Source of the DNA: Ectopseudomonas oleovorans
GTDB lineage: Bacteria; Pseudomonadota; Gammaproteobacteria; Pseudomonadales; Pseudomonadaceae
DNA length: 64,000 nt
Assembly: GCF_003052605.1 (NCBI RefSeq)
Contig: NZ_QASO01000129.1
Location: forward strand, 1 to 64,000
Direction of reading: 5' to 3'
The position numbers were made by a program, and so were the translations under genes. The notes beneath the pieces were generated by a model. It saw only the letters and a program-made list of their open reading frames with translations. It did not search any database and was not told the origin of the DNA. Position 1 is the first letter of the stretch, and every line of letters starts with the position of its first letter. Below are positions 8,677 through 17,489 of the stretch, in pieces.

Positions 8677-8830
8677 GAACCTGTTTACGACCTGCTGCGC
8701 GTCGGCCCTGCTGCGTTGAAAACAGACTCGGAATGCTCATGTACAACAGTACAGTCGCCCGCGACTCCGACCGTTCCTCGTCTGTTTTCGCCTTGCATGA
8801 CTCTGGCTCGCTAGATCGTAAAACAGGTTC
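8677..8830. repeat. 154-bp palindromic intergenic element
   Basis: The element is bounded by inverted arms GAACCTGTTTACGA (8677-8690) and TCGTAAAACAGGTTC (8816-8830), one base different. Inside is a second inverted pair (GAAAACAGACTCGGAA against TTCCTCGTCTGTTTTC) and a small central palindrome (TGTACAACAGTACA). The whole can fold into one long hairpin. I believe this is a dispersed non-autonomous element of Pseudomonas. It fills most of the gap between the cpxR-like and cpxP-like genes and separates the regulator from its putative target. Confidence 0.75.
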
Positions 8831-8850
8831 TCAAGACAAGGAGAATCACC

Positions 8851-9264
8851 ATGCGCAAGACCCTCACCGCCCTGCTGCTCGCTGCCACCCTGCCGACCCT
8901 GGCCTTCGCCATGCCCATGCACGACGGCGGCCCTCGCCACCATGATCGCGGCCACAGCATGTTCAAGGAGCTGAACCTGAGCAAGGAGCAGCGCCAGGAG
9001 TTTCGCAAACTGATGGGCGAGCAGATGAAAACCCATCGCGACATCACCAAGCGCTACCTGGACAAGCTGCCGGAAGCCGAAAAGCAGGCCATGAAGAAGG
9101 AGCTGGACAAGGCTCGCGCCGACCAGCACAAGGCCCTGCGTGACCTGCTCAACCCCGAGCAGCAGAAAGCCTTCGACGAGCACCAGAAGAAAATGGAAGC
9201 TCGCCGCGCAGAAATGGCCGAATTCAAGGCCTGGAAGGCCGAGAAGGACAGCAAGACCAACTGA
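8851..9264 (+). CDS. Periplasmic Spy/CpxP-family protein
   Basis: A 137-residue protein with a signal peptide (MRKTLTALLLAATLPTLAFA) and an all-helical, charged, His-rich mature part. It carries two LTxxQ-type motifs: LNLSKEQRQEFRKLM and LLNPEQQKAFDEH. This is the CpxP/Spy chaperone family, which binds misfolded periplasmic proteins and can restrain the Cpx sensor. AAGGAG precedes the ATG. It lies between the regulator and sensor genes, so it is likely both a target and a modulator of that system. Confidence 0.88.
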   Translation: MRKTLTALLLAATLPTLAFAMPMHDGGPRHHDRGHSMFKELNLSKEQRQEFRKLMGEQMKTHRDITKRYLDKLPEAEKQAMKKELDKARADQHKALRDLLNPEQQKAFDEHQKKMEARRAEMAEFKAWKAEKDSKTN

Positions 9265-9328
9265 TCGACGCCCCCTAGACCCGCCGCCGCGCTCCCTGAG
9301 CCCGGCGGCTTTTGCATGAGGAATCACC

Positions 9329-10657
9329 GTGCGTTCACTGTTCTGGCGCATTCTGGCGACCTTCTGGCTGGGCATCGCCCTGGTGGCCGGTCTGTCGCTG
9401 CTGCTTGGCCGCGCCCTGAATCAGGACGCCTGGATTCTAAGCCTGCACCCGGGCCTTGACGATCTCGATAGCAAGTGGGTCAAGCGCTATGAACAGCAAG
9501 GGCCAGCAGCCGCCCAGGATTTTCTCGAACAGCGCAAGCGCAAGTACCGTATCGACACCCAGGTGCTTGGCGAGAGCGGCCAGCAACTGGTCAAAGGCAC
9601 CTTTCCGTCCCGTGCTGCCGCCTTCGAGGCGCGTCACGGTGACGACCGTCGCTTGCCATGGCGGCGCCTGACCGCCGAATACACCAGCCCGGAAAGCGGC
9701 GAAAGCTACCTGTTCATCTACCGTATTCCACACCCGGAACTGGCAGCCTGGCACCGCGGCAGCCTGTTCTGGCCACTCAGCGCCATCGCCATTGCCCTGG
9801 TGGTGCTAACGCTGTTCAGCCTGATGCTGACGCTGTCGATCACCCGCCCGCTGGATCGCCTGCGCGGCGCCGTGCATGACCTCGGCCAGACCGCCTACCA
9901 ACAGAACAGCCTGGCTCGTCTGGCCACGCGCCGCGACGAGCTGGGCCTACTGGCCAAGGACTTCAACCGCATGGGCGAGCGTCTGCAAGGCTTGATCGGC
10001 AGCCAGCGCCAGTTGCTGCGCGATGTCTCCCACGAACTGCGCTCGCCCCTGGCGCGCCTGCGTATTGCACTGGCATTGGCGGAGCGCGCCGATGCCGCGG
10101 AGCGAGAAAGGCTCTGGCCCCGTCTGAGTCAGGAGTGTGATCGACTGGAAGCGCTGATCAGCGAAATTCTCGCCCTGGCCCGTCTGGACGCGGATCCGGG
10201 CGCCGCACAGCCCGTCGATCTGGCCGCCCTGCTCGGCAACCTGCAGGAAGACGCGCGCCTGACCGCCCCGCAACAACAGCTGCAGATCGATCTCGACCCG
10301 CGCGCACGCCTGGAAGGCTGGCCAGACATGCTGGAGCGCGCGCTGGACAATCTGCTACGCAATGCCTTGCGCTTCAGCCCAGCGGATCAACCTGTCCTCA
10401 TCAGCGTGCAAAGCCAGGGGCAAAACGTAACGCTGAGCGTGCGCGACCATGGCCCTGGAGTTGCCAGCGAATACCTGGAGCAATTGGGTAAACCGTTCTT
10501 CCGCGCGCCAGGCCAGAGCGGCTCCGGCCACGGCCTCGGCTTGGCTATCGCGCGGCGGGCGGCGCAACGTCATGGCGGTGAACTGCTGTTGAGCAACCAT
10601 CCGCAAGGCGGCTTCATCGCCACGCTCAGCCTGCCGGCCAGGCAGCAGGCAGGCTGA
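9329..10657 (+). CDS. cpxA: Sensor histidine kinase, CpxA-like
   Basis: A 442-residue inner-membrane kinase: a TM helix (about 8-28), a periplasmic domain (about 30-143), a second TM helix (about 148-170), a HAMP segment, HisKA with the phospho-acceptor His235 in LLRDVSHELRSPLARLR, and HATPase with the N box (ERALDNLLRNALRFSP), G1 (DHGPGV) and G2 (GHGLGLAIA). The start codon is GTG with a GAGG-like site upstream. It should phosphorylate the regulator at 7879. The periplasmic domain is small, as in CpxA. Confidence 0.88.
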   Translation: MRSLFWRILATFWLGIALVAGLSLLLGRALNQDAWILSLHPGLDDLDSKWVKRYEQQGPAAAQDFLEQRKRKYRIDTQVLGESGQQLVKGTFPSRAAAFEARHGDDRRLPWRRLTAEYTSPESGESYLFIYRIPHPELAAWHRGSLFWPLSAIAIALVVLTLFSLMLTLSITRPLDRLRGAVHDLGQTAYQQNSLARLATRRDELGLLAKDFNRMGERLQGLIGSQRQLLRDVSHELRSPLARLRIALALAERADAAERERLWPRLSQECDRLEALISEILALARLDADPGAAQPVDLAALLGNLQEDARLTAPQQQLQIDLDPRARLEGWPDMLERALDNLLRNALRFSPADQPVLISVQSQGQNVTLSVRDHGPGVASEYLEQLGKPFFRAPGQSGSGHGLGLAIARRAAQRHGGELLLSNHPQGGFIATLSLPARQQAG

Positions 10658-10669
10658 AGCGCGTTTCGC

Positions 10670-11230
10670 TCAGCCCTCCCAGGCGCTGACGAAAGCCTCA
10701 ACGCGGACCTCCGGGGCGCGGCGCAGCTCACGCTCCGGCGTACCAAGGTAGAGGTAGGCGATGATCTGCTCGTCCGCCGCCAGGCCCAGCCCCTTGGCCA
10801 CATGGGCGTTATAGGCCATGTCGCCGGTACGCCAGACCGCACCGATACCCTGAGCATGGGCGGCCAGCAGCATGCCATGCGCGGCACAGCCGGCTGCTAT
10901 CACCTGCTCGGAAGCGGGTACCTTGGGGTGAGCCTGAACCCGGGCGATCACCACCACCAGCAATGGCGCGCGCAGCGGCATGCCACGCGCCTTGTTCAGC
11001 GCTTCCGGCGCAGCATGCGCATCGGCGACCAGCAAGGCCTCGGCGAACAGCTCGCCCATACGCTCACGCGCTTGCCCCTCGACCGTCAGAAAACGCCACG
11101 GACGTAGCTGACCATGATCAGGCGCACGCAGGGCTGCGCGAAACAGCATCTCGCGCTGCACGGCATCCGGGCCCGGTTCGACCAGGCGAGGAACGGAAAC
11201 ACGGTTGAGCAGAGCGTCGAGAGCCTCCAT
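10670..11230 (-). CDS. Nitroreductase family protein, YdjA-like
   Basis: A 186-residue FMN-dependent nitroreductase-fold oxidoreductase. It starts MEALDALLNRVSVPRLVEPG; RAALRAPDHGQLRPWRFLTV and GIGAVWRTGDMAYNAHVAKG match the minimal YdjA branch, which is shorter than NfsA/NfsB. The ATG at 11230 has GGAGG upstream and begins the conserved part. It converges on the cpxA-like gene with a 12-nt gap. The physiological substrate is unknown. Confidence 0.88.
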   Translation of the reverse strand: MEALDALLNRVSVPRLVEPGPDAVQREMLFRAALRAPDHGQLRPWRFLTVEGQARERMGELFAEALLVADAHAAPEALNKARGMPLRAPLLVVVIARVQAHPKVPASEQVIAAGCAAHGMLLAAHAQGIGAVWRTGDMAYNAHVAKGLGLAADEQIIAYLYLGTPERELRRAPEVRVEAFVSAWEG

Positions 11231-11320
11231 CGGCCACCTCCAAAAACAAAGATGGCGCATTCTCAATGCTGCAAGCTGCAGGCTGCAAGCTCAGCGGTAT
11301 GCGGGGACGGCGCATCAGCC

Positions 11321-11607
11321 TGTAGGCACTGCGCCTCGCGGCGAATCGCAAGAACACCGCAAAGCCAAAAGCTTCGCCCCGGGGGCGGGGCTCCTACACA
11401 AACCTCGCAGGCGCCGACCTACCCTGTAGGAGCCGCGTCTCGCGGCGAATCGCAAGAACATCGCAAAGCCAAAAGCTTCGCCCCGGGGCGGGGCTCCTAC
11501 ACAAACCCCGCAGGCGCCGACCTACCCTGTAGGAGCCGCGTCTCGCGGCGAATCGCAAGAACACCGCAAAGCCAAAAGCTTCGCCCCGGGGGCGGGGCTC
11601 CCACAAA
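11321..11607. repeat. Tandem REP doublets, about 2.7 copies of a 103-104-bp unit
   Basis: Nearly identical units start at 11321, 11425 and 11528. Each holds a left REP (GTAGGAGCCGCGTCTCGCGG), a spacer with CGCAAGAACACCGCAAAGCC, and a right REP (GCTTCGCCCCGGGGCGGGGC), joined by a linker with GCAGGCGCCGACCTACCC. The third unit lacks the linker. They fill most of the 445-bp gap between the nitroreductase and YkgJ-like genes. The near identity points to recent tandem duplication of a REPIN. Confidence 0.9.
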
Positions 11608-11675
11608 GGCGCTTCGGGTATCCTGCCAAATAAGCATCAGGCAATGTCCAGCTTCACCTGCGGCTTGAGATACCG

Positions 11676-12047
11676 TCAGGCTACCCGGTCGGGCGATATC
11701 ACCGGTTGCACCGGCGGAGTGAGCGGCGGCAGACCGTAAGCCCTGCGCGCCTCGTCGCAACGCGGGTTGTGCTCACCGTTCGCCCATGACGCTTCGAACT
11801 CGCGGCAGCTACTCGAGCGCTGTTCGTACATGGTGCAACGCACACCACAACCGACGTCGCCCAACAGTTGCGTACAACGTGCCGGTTTGCTCTCCGTGCC
11901 ACGCATGGCGACGTAATGGGGGCTGATCTGGACGACCTGTTCATCCGGCACGCTACCGCCTGCGGATTGGCACTCGCCCCAGAAGAAGGACACACGAAAA
12001 AACGCGCAGCAGGCACCGCACGTAAGACAGGGATTAGCTTCGGACAT
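11676..12047 (-). CDS. YkgJ-family cysteine cluster protein
   Basis: A 123-residue protein beginning MSEANPCLTCGACCAFFRVSF. It has eight or more cysteines in the YkgJ/UPF0153 pattern (CLTCGACC; CTQLLGDVGCGVRCTMYEQR; SCREFEASW), predicted to bind Zn or an Fe-S cluster; its function is unknown. No convincing ribosome binding site is visible before the ATG, but this start begins the conserved motif. It is divergent from the TrkH genes. Confidence 0.88.
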   Translation of the reverse strand: MSEANPCLTCGACCAFFRVSFFWGECQSAGGSVPDEQVVQISPHYVAMRGTESKPARCTQLLGDVGCGVRCTMYEQRSSSCREFEASWANGEHNPRCDEARRAYGLPPLTPPVQPVISPDRVA

Positions 12048-12198
12048 TTGAGGAGAACTCGGAAACCGGCGGACGCCAGTAACTGGCGGCTATTCTATGC
12101 TTGGCCAATGACTTGTAAAGCCCCCACCTGCGGCGGTTTACAGGCGCCTGACCACAGGTAGAATGGCGCACTTTTACAACCCGCCAGAGCCCTTGCAC

Positions 12199-13653
12199 AT
12201 GGCCTTGCCGACGCTGCGCATCATCGGTTTCATCATCGGCATATTCCTGATTACCCTGGCGATCAGCATGGCCATTCCCATGCTGACGCTGTTGATCTTT
12301 GAACAACCGCAGGACCTCTACGCCTTTCTCTGGTCGAGCCTGATCACCCTGATCGCCGGCCTTGCCCTGGTGATTCCCGGTCGCCCCGAAAACGCCCAGC
12401 TGCGCCCGCGCGACATGTACCTGCTGACGACCGGTAGTTGGATCGTGGTCTGCGCTTTCGCCGCTCTGCCGCTGATGTTGATCGCTCACATCAGCTACAC
12501 CGACGCCATCTTCGAGACCATGTCCGGCATTACCACCACCGGCTCGACCGTGCTGGTTGGCCTGGACACTCTCTCACCCGGCATTCTGATCTGGCGCTCA
12601 CTGCTACACTGGCTCGGCGGCATCGGCTTCATCGGTATGGCCATCGCCATTTTGCCGCTGCTGCGCGTCGGCGGCATGCGCCTGTTCCAGACCGAATCCT
12701 CGGACTGGGGCGAGAAAGTGATGCCGCGCTCGCACATGGCCGCCAAGTATTTGCTGCTGATCTACCTGGCCCTGACGCTGCTCGGCTCACTGGCATTCTG
12801 GGCAGCCGGGATGACGCCTTTCGAGGCGATCAACCACGCCATGGCCTCGATTTCCACCGGTGGCTTCTCCACCTCCGATGCATCGCTGGCGCACTGGCCA
12901 CAGCCGGCCGTGCACTGGACGGCCGTGGTGCTGATGCTGCTCGGCGGTATGCCCTTCATGCTCTATGTCGCCTTCGTGCGCGGCAATCGCCAGGCGTTGT
13001 TCAGGGATCATCAGGTACGCGGCTTCATCGGTTTCCTCCTGCTGACCTGGCTGGTCTTCGGCACCTGGCTATGGCTGAACTCGGATTACGCCTGGCTCGA
13101 GGCCTTTCGCATCGTTGCCGTCAACGTCACCTCGGTGGTCACCACCACAGGCTTCGCCCTCGGCGATTACACCACCTGGGGCAGCTTTGCCGTCTTGCTG
13201 TTCTTCTACCTGACCTTCGTTGGCGGCTGCTCCGGCTCCACGGCTGGCGGTCTGAAGATCTTCCGCTTCCAGGTCGCCTACGTCCTGCTCAAGGCCAACC
13301 TGATGCAGCTGGTGCACCCGCGTGCAGTGATCCGGCAGCAGTACAACAACCACAATCTGGATGAAGAGATCGTCCGCTCGATGATTACCTTCTCCTTCTT
13401 CTTCACCATCACCATCGGCGTGCTGGCCCTGGCGCTGACCCTGGTCGGCCTGGACTGGGTAACCGCGCTGACCGGCGCCGCCACTGCAGTGTGCAACGTC
13501 GGCCCGGGTCTTGGCCCGATCATCGGCCCGGCCGGCAACTTCGCCAGCCTGCCGGATTCGGCCAAATGGCTACTGAGCCTGGGCATGCTACTCGGCCGCC
13601 TGGAAATTCTGACCGTGCTGGTCCTGATCACCCGCAGCTTCTGGAAACACTGA
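12199..13653 (+). CDS. trkH: TrkH-family potassium uptake protein (copy 1)
   Basis: Membrane-embedded subunit of the Trk K+ transporter, working with the NAD-binding TrkA (not in the window). The 484-residue protein has about ten TM helices and four pore-loop filters: SGITTTGSTV, ASISTGGFS, TSVVTTTGFALG and GGCSGSTAGGLKIFR. I chose the ATG at 12199 (MALPTLRIIGF) because the next copy starts in the same way. An ATG at 12163 would add twelve poorly conserved residues. A paralogue follows 3 nt after the stop. Confidence 0.9.
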   Translation: MALPTLRIIGFIIGIFLITLAISMAIPMLTLLIFEQPQDLYAFLWSSLITLIAGLALVIPGRPENAQLRPRDMYLLTTGSWIVVCAFAALPLMLIAHISYTDAIFETMSGITTTGSTVLVGLDTLSPGILIWRSLLHWLGGIGFIGMAIAILPLLRVGGMRLFQTESSDWGEKVMPRSHMAAKYLLLIYLALTLLGSLAFWAAGMTPFEAINHAMASISTGGFSTSDASLAHWPQPAVHWTAVVLMLLGGMPFMLYVAFVRGNRQALFRDHQVRGFIGFLLLTWLVFGTWLWLNSDYAWLEAFRIVAVNVTSVVTTTGFALGDYTTWGSFAVLLFFYLTFVGGCSGSTAGGLKIFRFQVAYVLLKANLMQLVHPRAVIRQQYNNHNLDEEIVRSMITFSFFFTITIGVLALALTLVGLDWVTALTGAATAVCNVGPGLGPIIGPAGNFASLPDSAKWLLSLGMLLGRLEILTVLVLITRSFWKH

Positions 13654-13656
13654 CCG

Positions 13657-15111
13657 ATGCCTCTAGCCAGCCTGCGCATCCTTGCCTTCATCAACGGCAT
13701 CTTCCTCGTCACCCTGGCAGTGGCCATGCTGGTGCCGGTGATCACCCTGCTGATCTTCGAGCAGCCACAGGGGATCAACGCCTTTCTCTGGTCGAGCATG
13801 ATCACTGCACTCGCCGGCATCGCCATGATCGCCCAGGGCAGGCCACAGCAAACACAGCTGCGTCCGCGCGACATGTATATGTTGACGGTATCGAGCTGGC
13901 TCATGGTGTCGATCTTCGCCGCCTTGCCGTTCATTTTCGCCGAACGGGCGAGCATCACCGATGCCTACTTCGAGAGCATGTCAGGCATTACCGCCACTGG
14001 CGCGACGGTGTTCAGCGGCCTCGACGACATGTCGCCCGGCACGCTGATCTGGCGCTCGCTGCTGCACTGGCTGGGCGGCATCGGCTTCATCGGCATGGCC
14101 GTGGCGATTCTGCCGATCCTGCGCATCGGCGGCATGCGCCTGTTCCAGACCGAGTCGTCGGATCGCTCGGAAAAGGTCATGCCACGCTCGCACATGGTCG
14201 CCAAGTACATGGTGCTGGCCTATGTCGGCCTCAGTACCCTGGCAGTGCTGGCCTTCTGGTGGGCCGGCATGGGTCTGTTCGATGCGATCAACCATGCCAT
14301 GTCAGCCATCGCCACCGGCGGCTTCTCCACCTCGGATGCCTCGCTGGGCAAATGGCAGCAGCCAGCGATTCACTGGGTCGCCATCGTGGTAATGGTGCTC
14401 GGCAGCCTGCCGTTCGTGCTTTACGTCAGCACCCTGCGCGGCAACTACCGCGCCCTGTTGCGCGACGCGCAGGTACGCGGCTTCCTCTATCTGCTGGTAG
14501 GCAGCTGGCTCACCCTGGCCATCTGGAAATGGCTCACCACCGACCTGTACTGGCTCGATGCACTGCGCCTGGTGGCCGTGAACATCACCTCGATCATGAC
14601 CACCACCGGGTTCGCCGTGGGCGATTACCACCTGTGGGGGCCGTTCGCCAGCATGATGTTCTTTTACCTGGGTTTTGTCGGCGGTTGCTCCGGCTCTACA
14701 GCCGGTGGCCTGAAGATATTCCGCTTCCAGGTCGCCTACATCCTGCTCAAGGCCAACCTCAGGCAGCTCATTCACCCCCGGGCGGTGATCAAGCAGCATT
14801 ACAACCGCCACCGCCTGGACGAAGACATCGTTCGCTCGATCCTGGCCTTCGCCTTCTTCTACACCATCACCATCGCCACGCTGGCCCTGGCAGTAGCGAT
14901 GTGCGGCGTGGACTGGATCACTGCCCTGACCGGCGCTGCGGCGATGGTCTCAGGCGTTGGCCCAGGCATGGGCGAGATGGTCGGCCCGGCCGGCAACTAC
15001 GCCACCATCCCCGATCTGGCCAAGTGGCTGCTGAGCTTCGGCATGCTGCTCGGGCGCCTGGAAATCCTCACCGTGCTGGTGCTGCTGTTCCCGGTCTTCT
15101 GGCGTCACTGA
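13657..15111 (+). CDS. TrkH-family potassium uptake protein (copy 2)
   Basis: Also 484 residues, beginning MPLASLRILAFINGIFLVTL. It is collinear with the upstream copy over its full length, with roughly two-thirds identity by eye. All four filter loops are intact (SGITATGATV, SAIATGGFS, TSIMTTTGFAVG, GGCSGSTAGG). The 3-nt spacing implies one transcript with copy 1. Two tandem TrkH proteins may differ in affinity or ion preference, as TrkH and TrkI do in Halomonas; that comparison is inference. Confidence 0.9.
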   Translation: MPLASLRILAFINGIFLVTLAVAMLVPVITLLIFEQPQGINAFLWSSMITALAGIAMIAQGRPQQTQLRPRDMYMLTVSSWLMVSIFAALPFIFAERASITDAYFESMSGITATGATVFSGLDDMSPGTLIWRSLLHWLGGIGFIGMAVAILPILRIGGMRLFQTESSDRSEKVMPRSHMVAKYMVLAYVGLSTLAVLAFWWAGMGLFDAINHAMSAIATGGFSTSDASLGKWQQPAIHWVAIVVMVLGSLPFVLYVSTLRGNYRALLRDAQVRGFLYLLVGSWLTLAIWKWLTTDLYWLDALRLVAVNITSIMTTTGFAVGDYHLWGPFASMMFFYLGFVGGCSGSTAGGLKIFRFQVAYILLKANLRQLIHPRAVIKQHYNRHRLDEDIVRSILAFAFFYTITIATLALAVAMCGVDWITALTGAAAMVSGVGPGMGEMVGPAGNYATIPDLAKWLLSFGMLLGRLEILTVLVLLFPVFWRH

Positions 15112-15120
15112 GCAGGCGCG

Positions 15121-16131
15121 CTACGCAAGCCCGCGGCGGCTGCGATACTTACCAGGCGTTTCACCGAACCAGCGGCGAAACGCCCTGAAGAAGTTGCTCG
15201 GGTCGGCAAAGCCCAGCAGATAGGCAACCTCCAGCAACGTCAGGTCGACCTGGCCAAGATACTGCTCGGCCAGCTCTCGGCGCGTGTCGTCGAGCAACTG
15301 CTGATAGCTGGTGCCCTCCTCCTGCAGGCGTCGCTGCAAGGTGCGCTGCGACAGATGCAGCGCCTGCGCCACCACCTCGCGGCGTGGCTCGCCCTGCGGC
15401 AACAGGCGGCATAGCACCTGGCGCGCCTGATGGGTGACGCGGCTGCTGCAGAAACGTGCCAGGTACTCGCCAGCAAAACGATCATGCAGTTGTGCCAGCG
15501 CCTCATTGGCACTGGGCAGCGGCGCCTCCAGATCAGCACGTTCGAAGATCAGCCCATAGTGCTCGGCGTTGAACTTGAGCGGCGCCTGGAACACCTGCTG
15601 ATAAGGCGCCAGGTCGGCGGGTGGCGGACCTTGCAGGCGAATCTCGCGCGGGCGAATGGGCTTGCCGGTCATCCAGCGGCAAAAGGCCAGGCAGTATGCC
15701 AGCGAAGCCTCGGCGCTCTGCCGGGCCGGCGGCAGGCGGTCGCCATGAATGGCCAGAGTCAGCGCATAGCCGTCGGGTTGCGGCAAAAAATTCAGGTCCG
15801 CGCCTTCACCGATGATGCGCTGGTAGCGCACCAGACGGGTGAAGCCATCACGCAGGTTGCGACTGGACATCAGTGCATAACCCACCACATGGAAGGACGC
15901 CGGGCGCACCACCTGCGCCATGTTCAGGCCGATCGCCGGATTGCCCGACAGCGCCACGGCGCGCTGCCACAGACGGGTCATGCCGTCCTGCGGGAAGCGC
16001 GCATCGGGGTCGTTCAGCGCGGCGTAATCCATGCCCAGTTCGGTGAACAGGCTGGTGCAGTCTACGCCGCCCAGCTCCAGCGCCTGCACGATGGCCAAGG
16101 CCCAGCTGGAGGATGTGGTTCTTTCGCTCAT
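15121..16131 (-). CDS. AraC-family transcriptional regulator (Arabinose_bd type)
   Basis: A 337-residue protein: an N-terminal Arabinose_bd-like ligand domain (about 10-200; HVVGYALMSSRNLRDGFTRL) and a C-terminal double helix-turn-helix (about 235-337; LHLSQRTLQRRLQEEGTSYQ and LEVAYLLGFADPSNFFRAFR). This is the architecture of OruR/GliR-type activators. I used the ATG at 16131 (MSERTT); an upstream ATG at 16164 is possible, and neither has a strong ribosome binding site. The prophage inserted just upstream, so its native promoter region may now be phage sequence. Its target is unknown. Confidence 0.82.
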   Translation of the reverse strand: MSERTTSSSWALAIVQALELGGVDCTSLFTELGMDYAALNDPDARFPQDGMTRLWQRAVALSGNPAIGLNMAQVVRPASFHVVGYALMSSRNLRDGFTRLVRYQRIIGEGADLNFLPQPDGYALTLAIHGDRLPPARQSAEASLAYCLAFCRWMTGKPIRPREIRLQGPPPADLAPYQQVFQAPLKFNAEHYGLIFERADLEAPLPSANEALAQLHDRFAGEYLARFCSSRVTHQARQVLCRLLPQGEPRREVVAQALHLSQRTLQRRLQEEGTSYQQLLDDTRRELAEQYLGQVDLTLLEVAYLLGFADPSNFFRAFRRWFGETPGKYRSRRGLA

Positions 16132-16172
16132 CGTCTTGTTCTTGTGATCAATCAGCAATGCCATGGTTGGCG

Positions 16173-16187
16173 GCGCAAGGATACTAG
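16173..16187. other. attL: attL core (15-bp direct repeat)
   Basis: GCGCAAGGATACTAG occurs here and again at 61527-61541, one copy at each edge of the phage genes. To its left is the upstream region of the AraC-type gene; to its right phage sequence starts (CCCATAACC). The phage-side sequence gives the integrase frame an alternative ending (see findings). The region up to the first phage gene at 16503 holds only this site and the promoter at 16404. Confidence 0.9.
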
Positions 16188-16403
16188 CCCATAACCCAGC
16201 CACGCAGCACCAGCAACCATGCGGCTTACAGACCGTTCACAAATCGTATTTTGGGTTTGTGTGGTTTGTTTTGGGCATGGAATGCCAGCTTAATGACAAC
16301 ATGTCATTCCCGCCTCGCCCGTCCTGGGCAACTACTCTCCCCTACGAGCAATCCCGACGCAAAACTGCAAAATACCGTTCGTCGGTCTAGTGTCAGAAAG
16401 TGC

Positions 16404-16431
16404 TTGCTATAAACCCTTAAAGGTTTATATT
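16404..16431 (+). promoter_or_regulatory. Promoter with overlapping inverted repeat, left accessory operon
   Basis: A -35-like TTGCTA (16404-16409) and a -10-like TATATT (16426-16431) are 16 nt apart. Between and over them lies an inverted repeat, ATAAACC...GGTTTAT (16409-16428), well placed as an operator. The half-site resembles the TAAAC half-sites of the CI operators, so CI or the local regulators could act here. It drives the gene at 16503. Confidence 0.5.
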
Positions 16432-16502
16432 AACACCCATGGAAGGCGAACAACGCCAACCACCGCCCCGGCGGCTCCGGGCTTCCTGATAGGAGCAACA
16501 CC

Positions 16503-16730
16503 ATGGAACTGAAGATCAACTCTCGCAAATTGGGCCGCACCATTACTTTCTCGCGCCCTGGCTCCAGCTACATCTTCGCCGACCTGAACGGCAAGTCTGG
16601 CACCCTGGGCTGCCAGATTTGCAGCGGTGGCGGCACCATGGGCTCCACGCTTTCCTATGACGGCGACGACCAAGCGCAGTTTGAGGCCATCTGCCGCCGC
16701 TGGTATCGCGCACACGTTCGCGGCGAGTGA
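16503..16730 (+). CDS. Phage accessory protein, unknown (75 aa)
   Basis: A short protein beginning MELKINSRKLGRTITFSRPG, with two cysteines in GCQICSGGGTMGS and a Trp/Arg-rich end. AGGAG is 8 nt before the ATG. First gene of the plus-strand operon next to attL, opposite in direction to the late genes. I do not recognise a family. Its size and position beside the CRISPR-like repeats make an anti-defence role possible, but nothing in the sequence proves it. Confidence 0.7.
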   Translation: MELKINSRKLGRTITFSRPGSSYIFADLNGKSGTLGCQICSGGGTMGSTLSYDGDDQAQFEAICRRWYRAHVRGE

Positions 16731-16775
16731 CCGTCAAAGCCCGGCTCTGGCCGGGCTTCCTCGTTGGGCTGAGCC

Positions 16776-17210
16776 ATGACCGACTCCCTGATCCACCTGC
16801 GCATTCCGGCGGCCACCAAAGGCCGCTGGGTTCGCGCATCCCGCGCAGCCGGCCAGCGGCTCAGCGACTACATCACCAACGCCGTAGAGGCCTACATGCA
16901 GCAGCAACTCACCCGCCTGGCCATCCCTGACGATCTGACATTTTCCGATCTGCGCCTGGCGCGCGACGCCGACGGGGCTGTCAGCTTCGACTGGGCGGTG
17001 ATCGAGCGCATCTGCCGCGCCAACAACCTGCCCGTCGAGCTGCTGCGCGAGGGGCCGGAGGATAACGTCGCGGGACTGCTGATCGGCTGGTACAGCGCCC
17101 ACCGCAACGCAGGCGGCGCACCTGACCCGGTAGCCGAGGATCTGCTCGCCGAGGTGCAGGCAGAGGATGCCGCCGGCCAGGCGTTCAGCTACGAGCCAGG
17201 CCGCGCATGA
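16776..17210 (+). CDS. Ribbon-helix-helix-like protein, unknown (144 aa)
   Basis: The N-terminus (SLIHLRIPAATKGRWVRASR, then LSDYITNAVEAYMQ) has the strand-helix-helix pattern of Arc/MetJ-type DNA-binding proteins. The C-terminal two thirds are acidic and unfamiliar. Its last codons overlap the start of the TrfB-like gene by 4 nt, implying coupled translation. It could be a co-regulator of the locus; that is inference. Confidence 0.65.
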   Translation: MTDSLIHLRIPAATKGRWVRASRAAGQRLSDYITNAVEAYMQQQLTRLAIPDDLTFSDLRLARDADGAVSFDWAVIERICRANNLPVELLREGPEDNVAGLLIGWYSAHRNAGGAPDPVAEDLLAEVQAEDAAGQAFSYEPGRA

Positions 17211-17413
17211 ACGCGGTGCAATTTGAAGCACTGGCCGAGCTGCTGCGCATGCGCGGCGGTGCCAGCCAGGAGGCCGCCCGCCTGGTACTGGTCGACGGCG
17301 TTGCGCCGGCCGAGGCCGCCCGCCGCGTGGGTATTCAGCCGCAGGCGGTGAACAACGTGCTGAACAGCTGCCAGCGCGGCATCGCCCTCGCCCGCACCGC
17401 AGCCGGCCTCTAG
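17207..17413 (+). CDS. TrfB/KorA-like DNA-binding protein
   Basis: A 68-residue protein whose helix-turn-helix (AARLVLVDGVAPAEAARRVG, then QAVNNVLNSC) matches the TrfB/KorA family. Those repressors control plasmid backbone operons (KorA of RP4). Here it lies in a phage operon and could bind the perfect palindrome at 17494-17510 just downstream, or the inverted repeat at 16409. It overlaps the preceding gene by 4 nt. Family assignment is fairly secure; targets are inferred. Confidence 0.75.
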   Translation: MNAVQFEALAELLRMRGGASQEAARLVLVDGVAPAEAARRVGIQPQAVNNVLNSCQRGIALARTAAGL

Positions 17414-17489
17414 TCCACTACCTGGCGCCTCCGGCAGCTGTCGCCGAACTTGCCATGAATAGAAGCCGACGAACGGTTACCTTAAGCTG

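Noticed and set aside
13491..15188. A 565-codon plus-strand frame
   Set aside because: Alternate frame of the second TrkH gene, Arg/His/Pro-rich with no recognisable domain.
16163..16390. A 75-codon ORF spanning attL
   Set aside because: It crosses the attachment core, has no ribosome binding site, and its sequence looks random.
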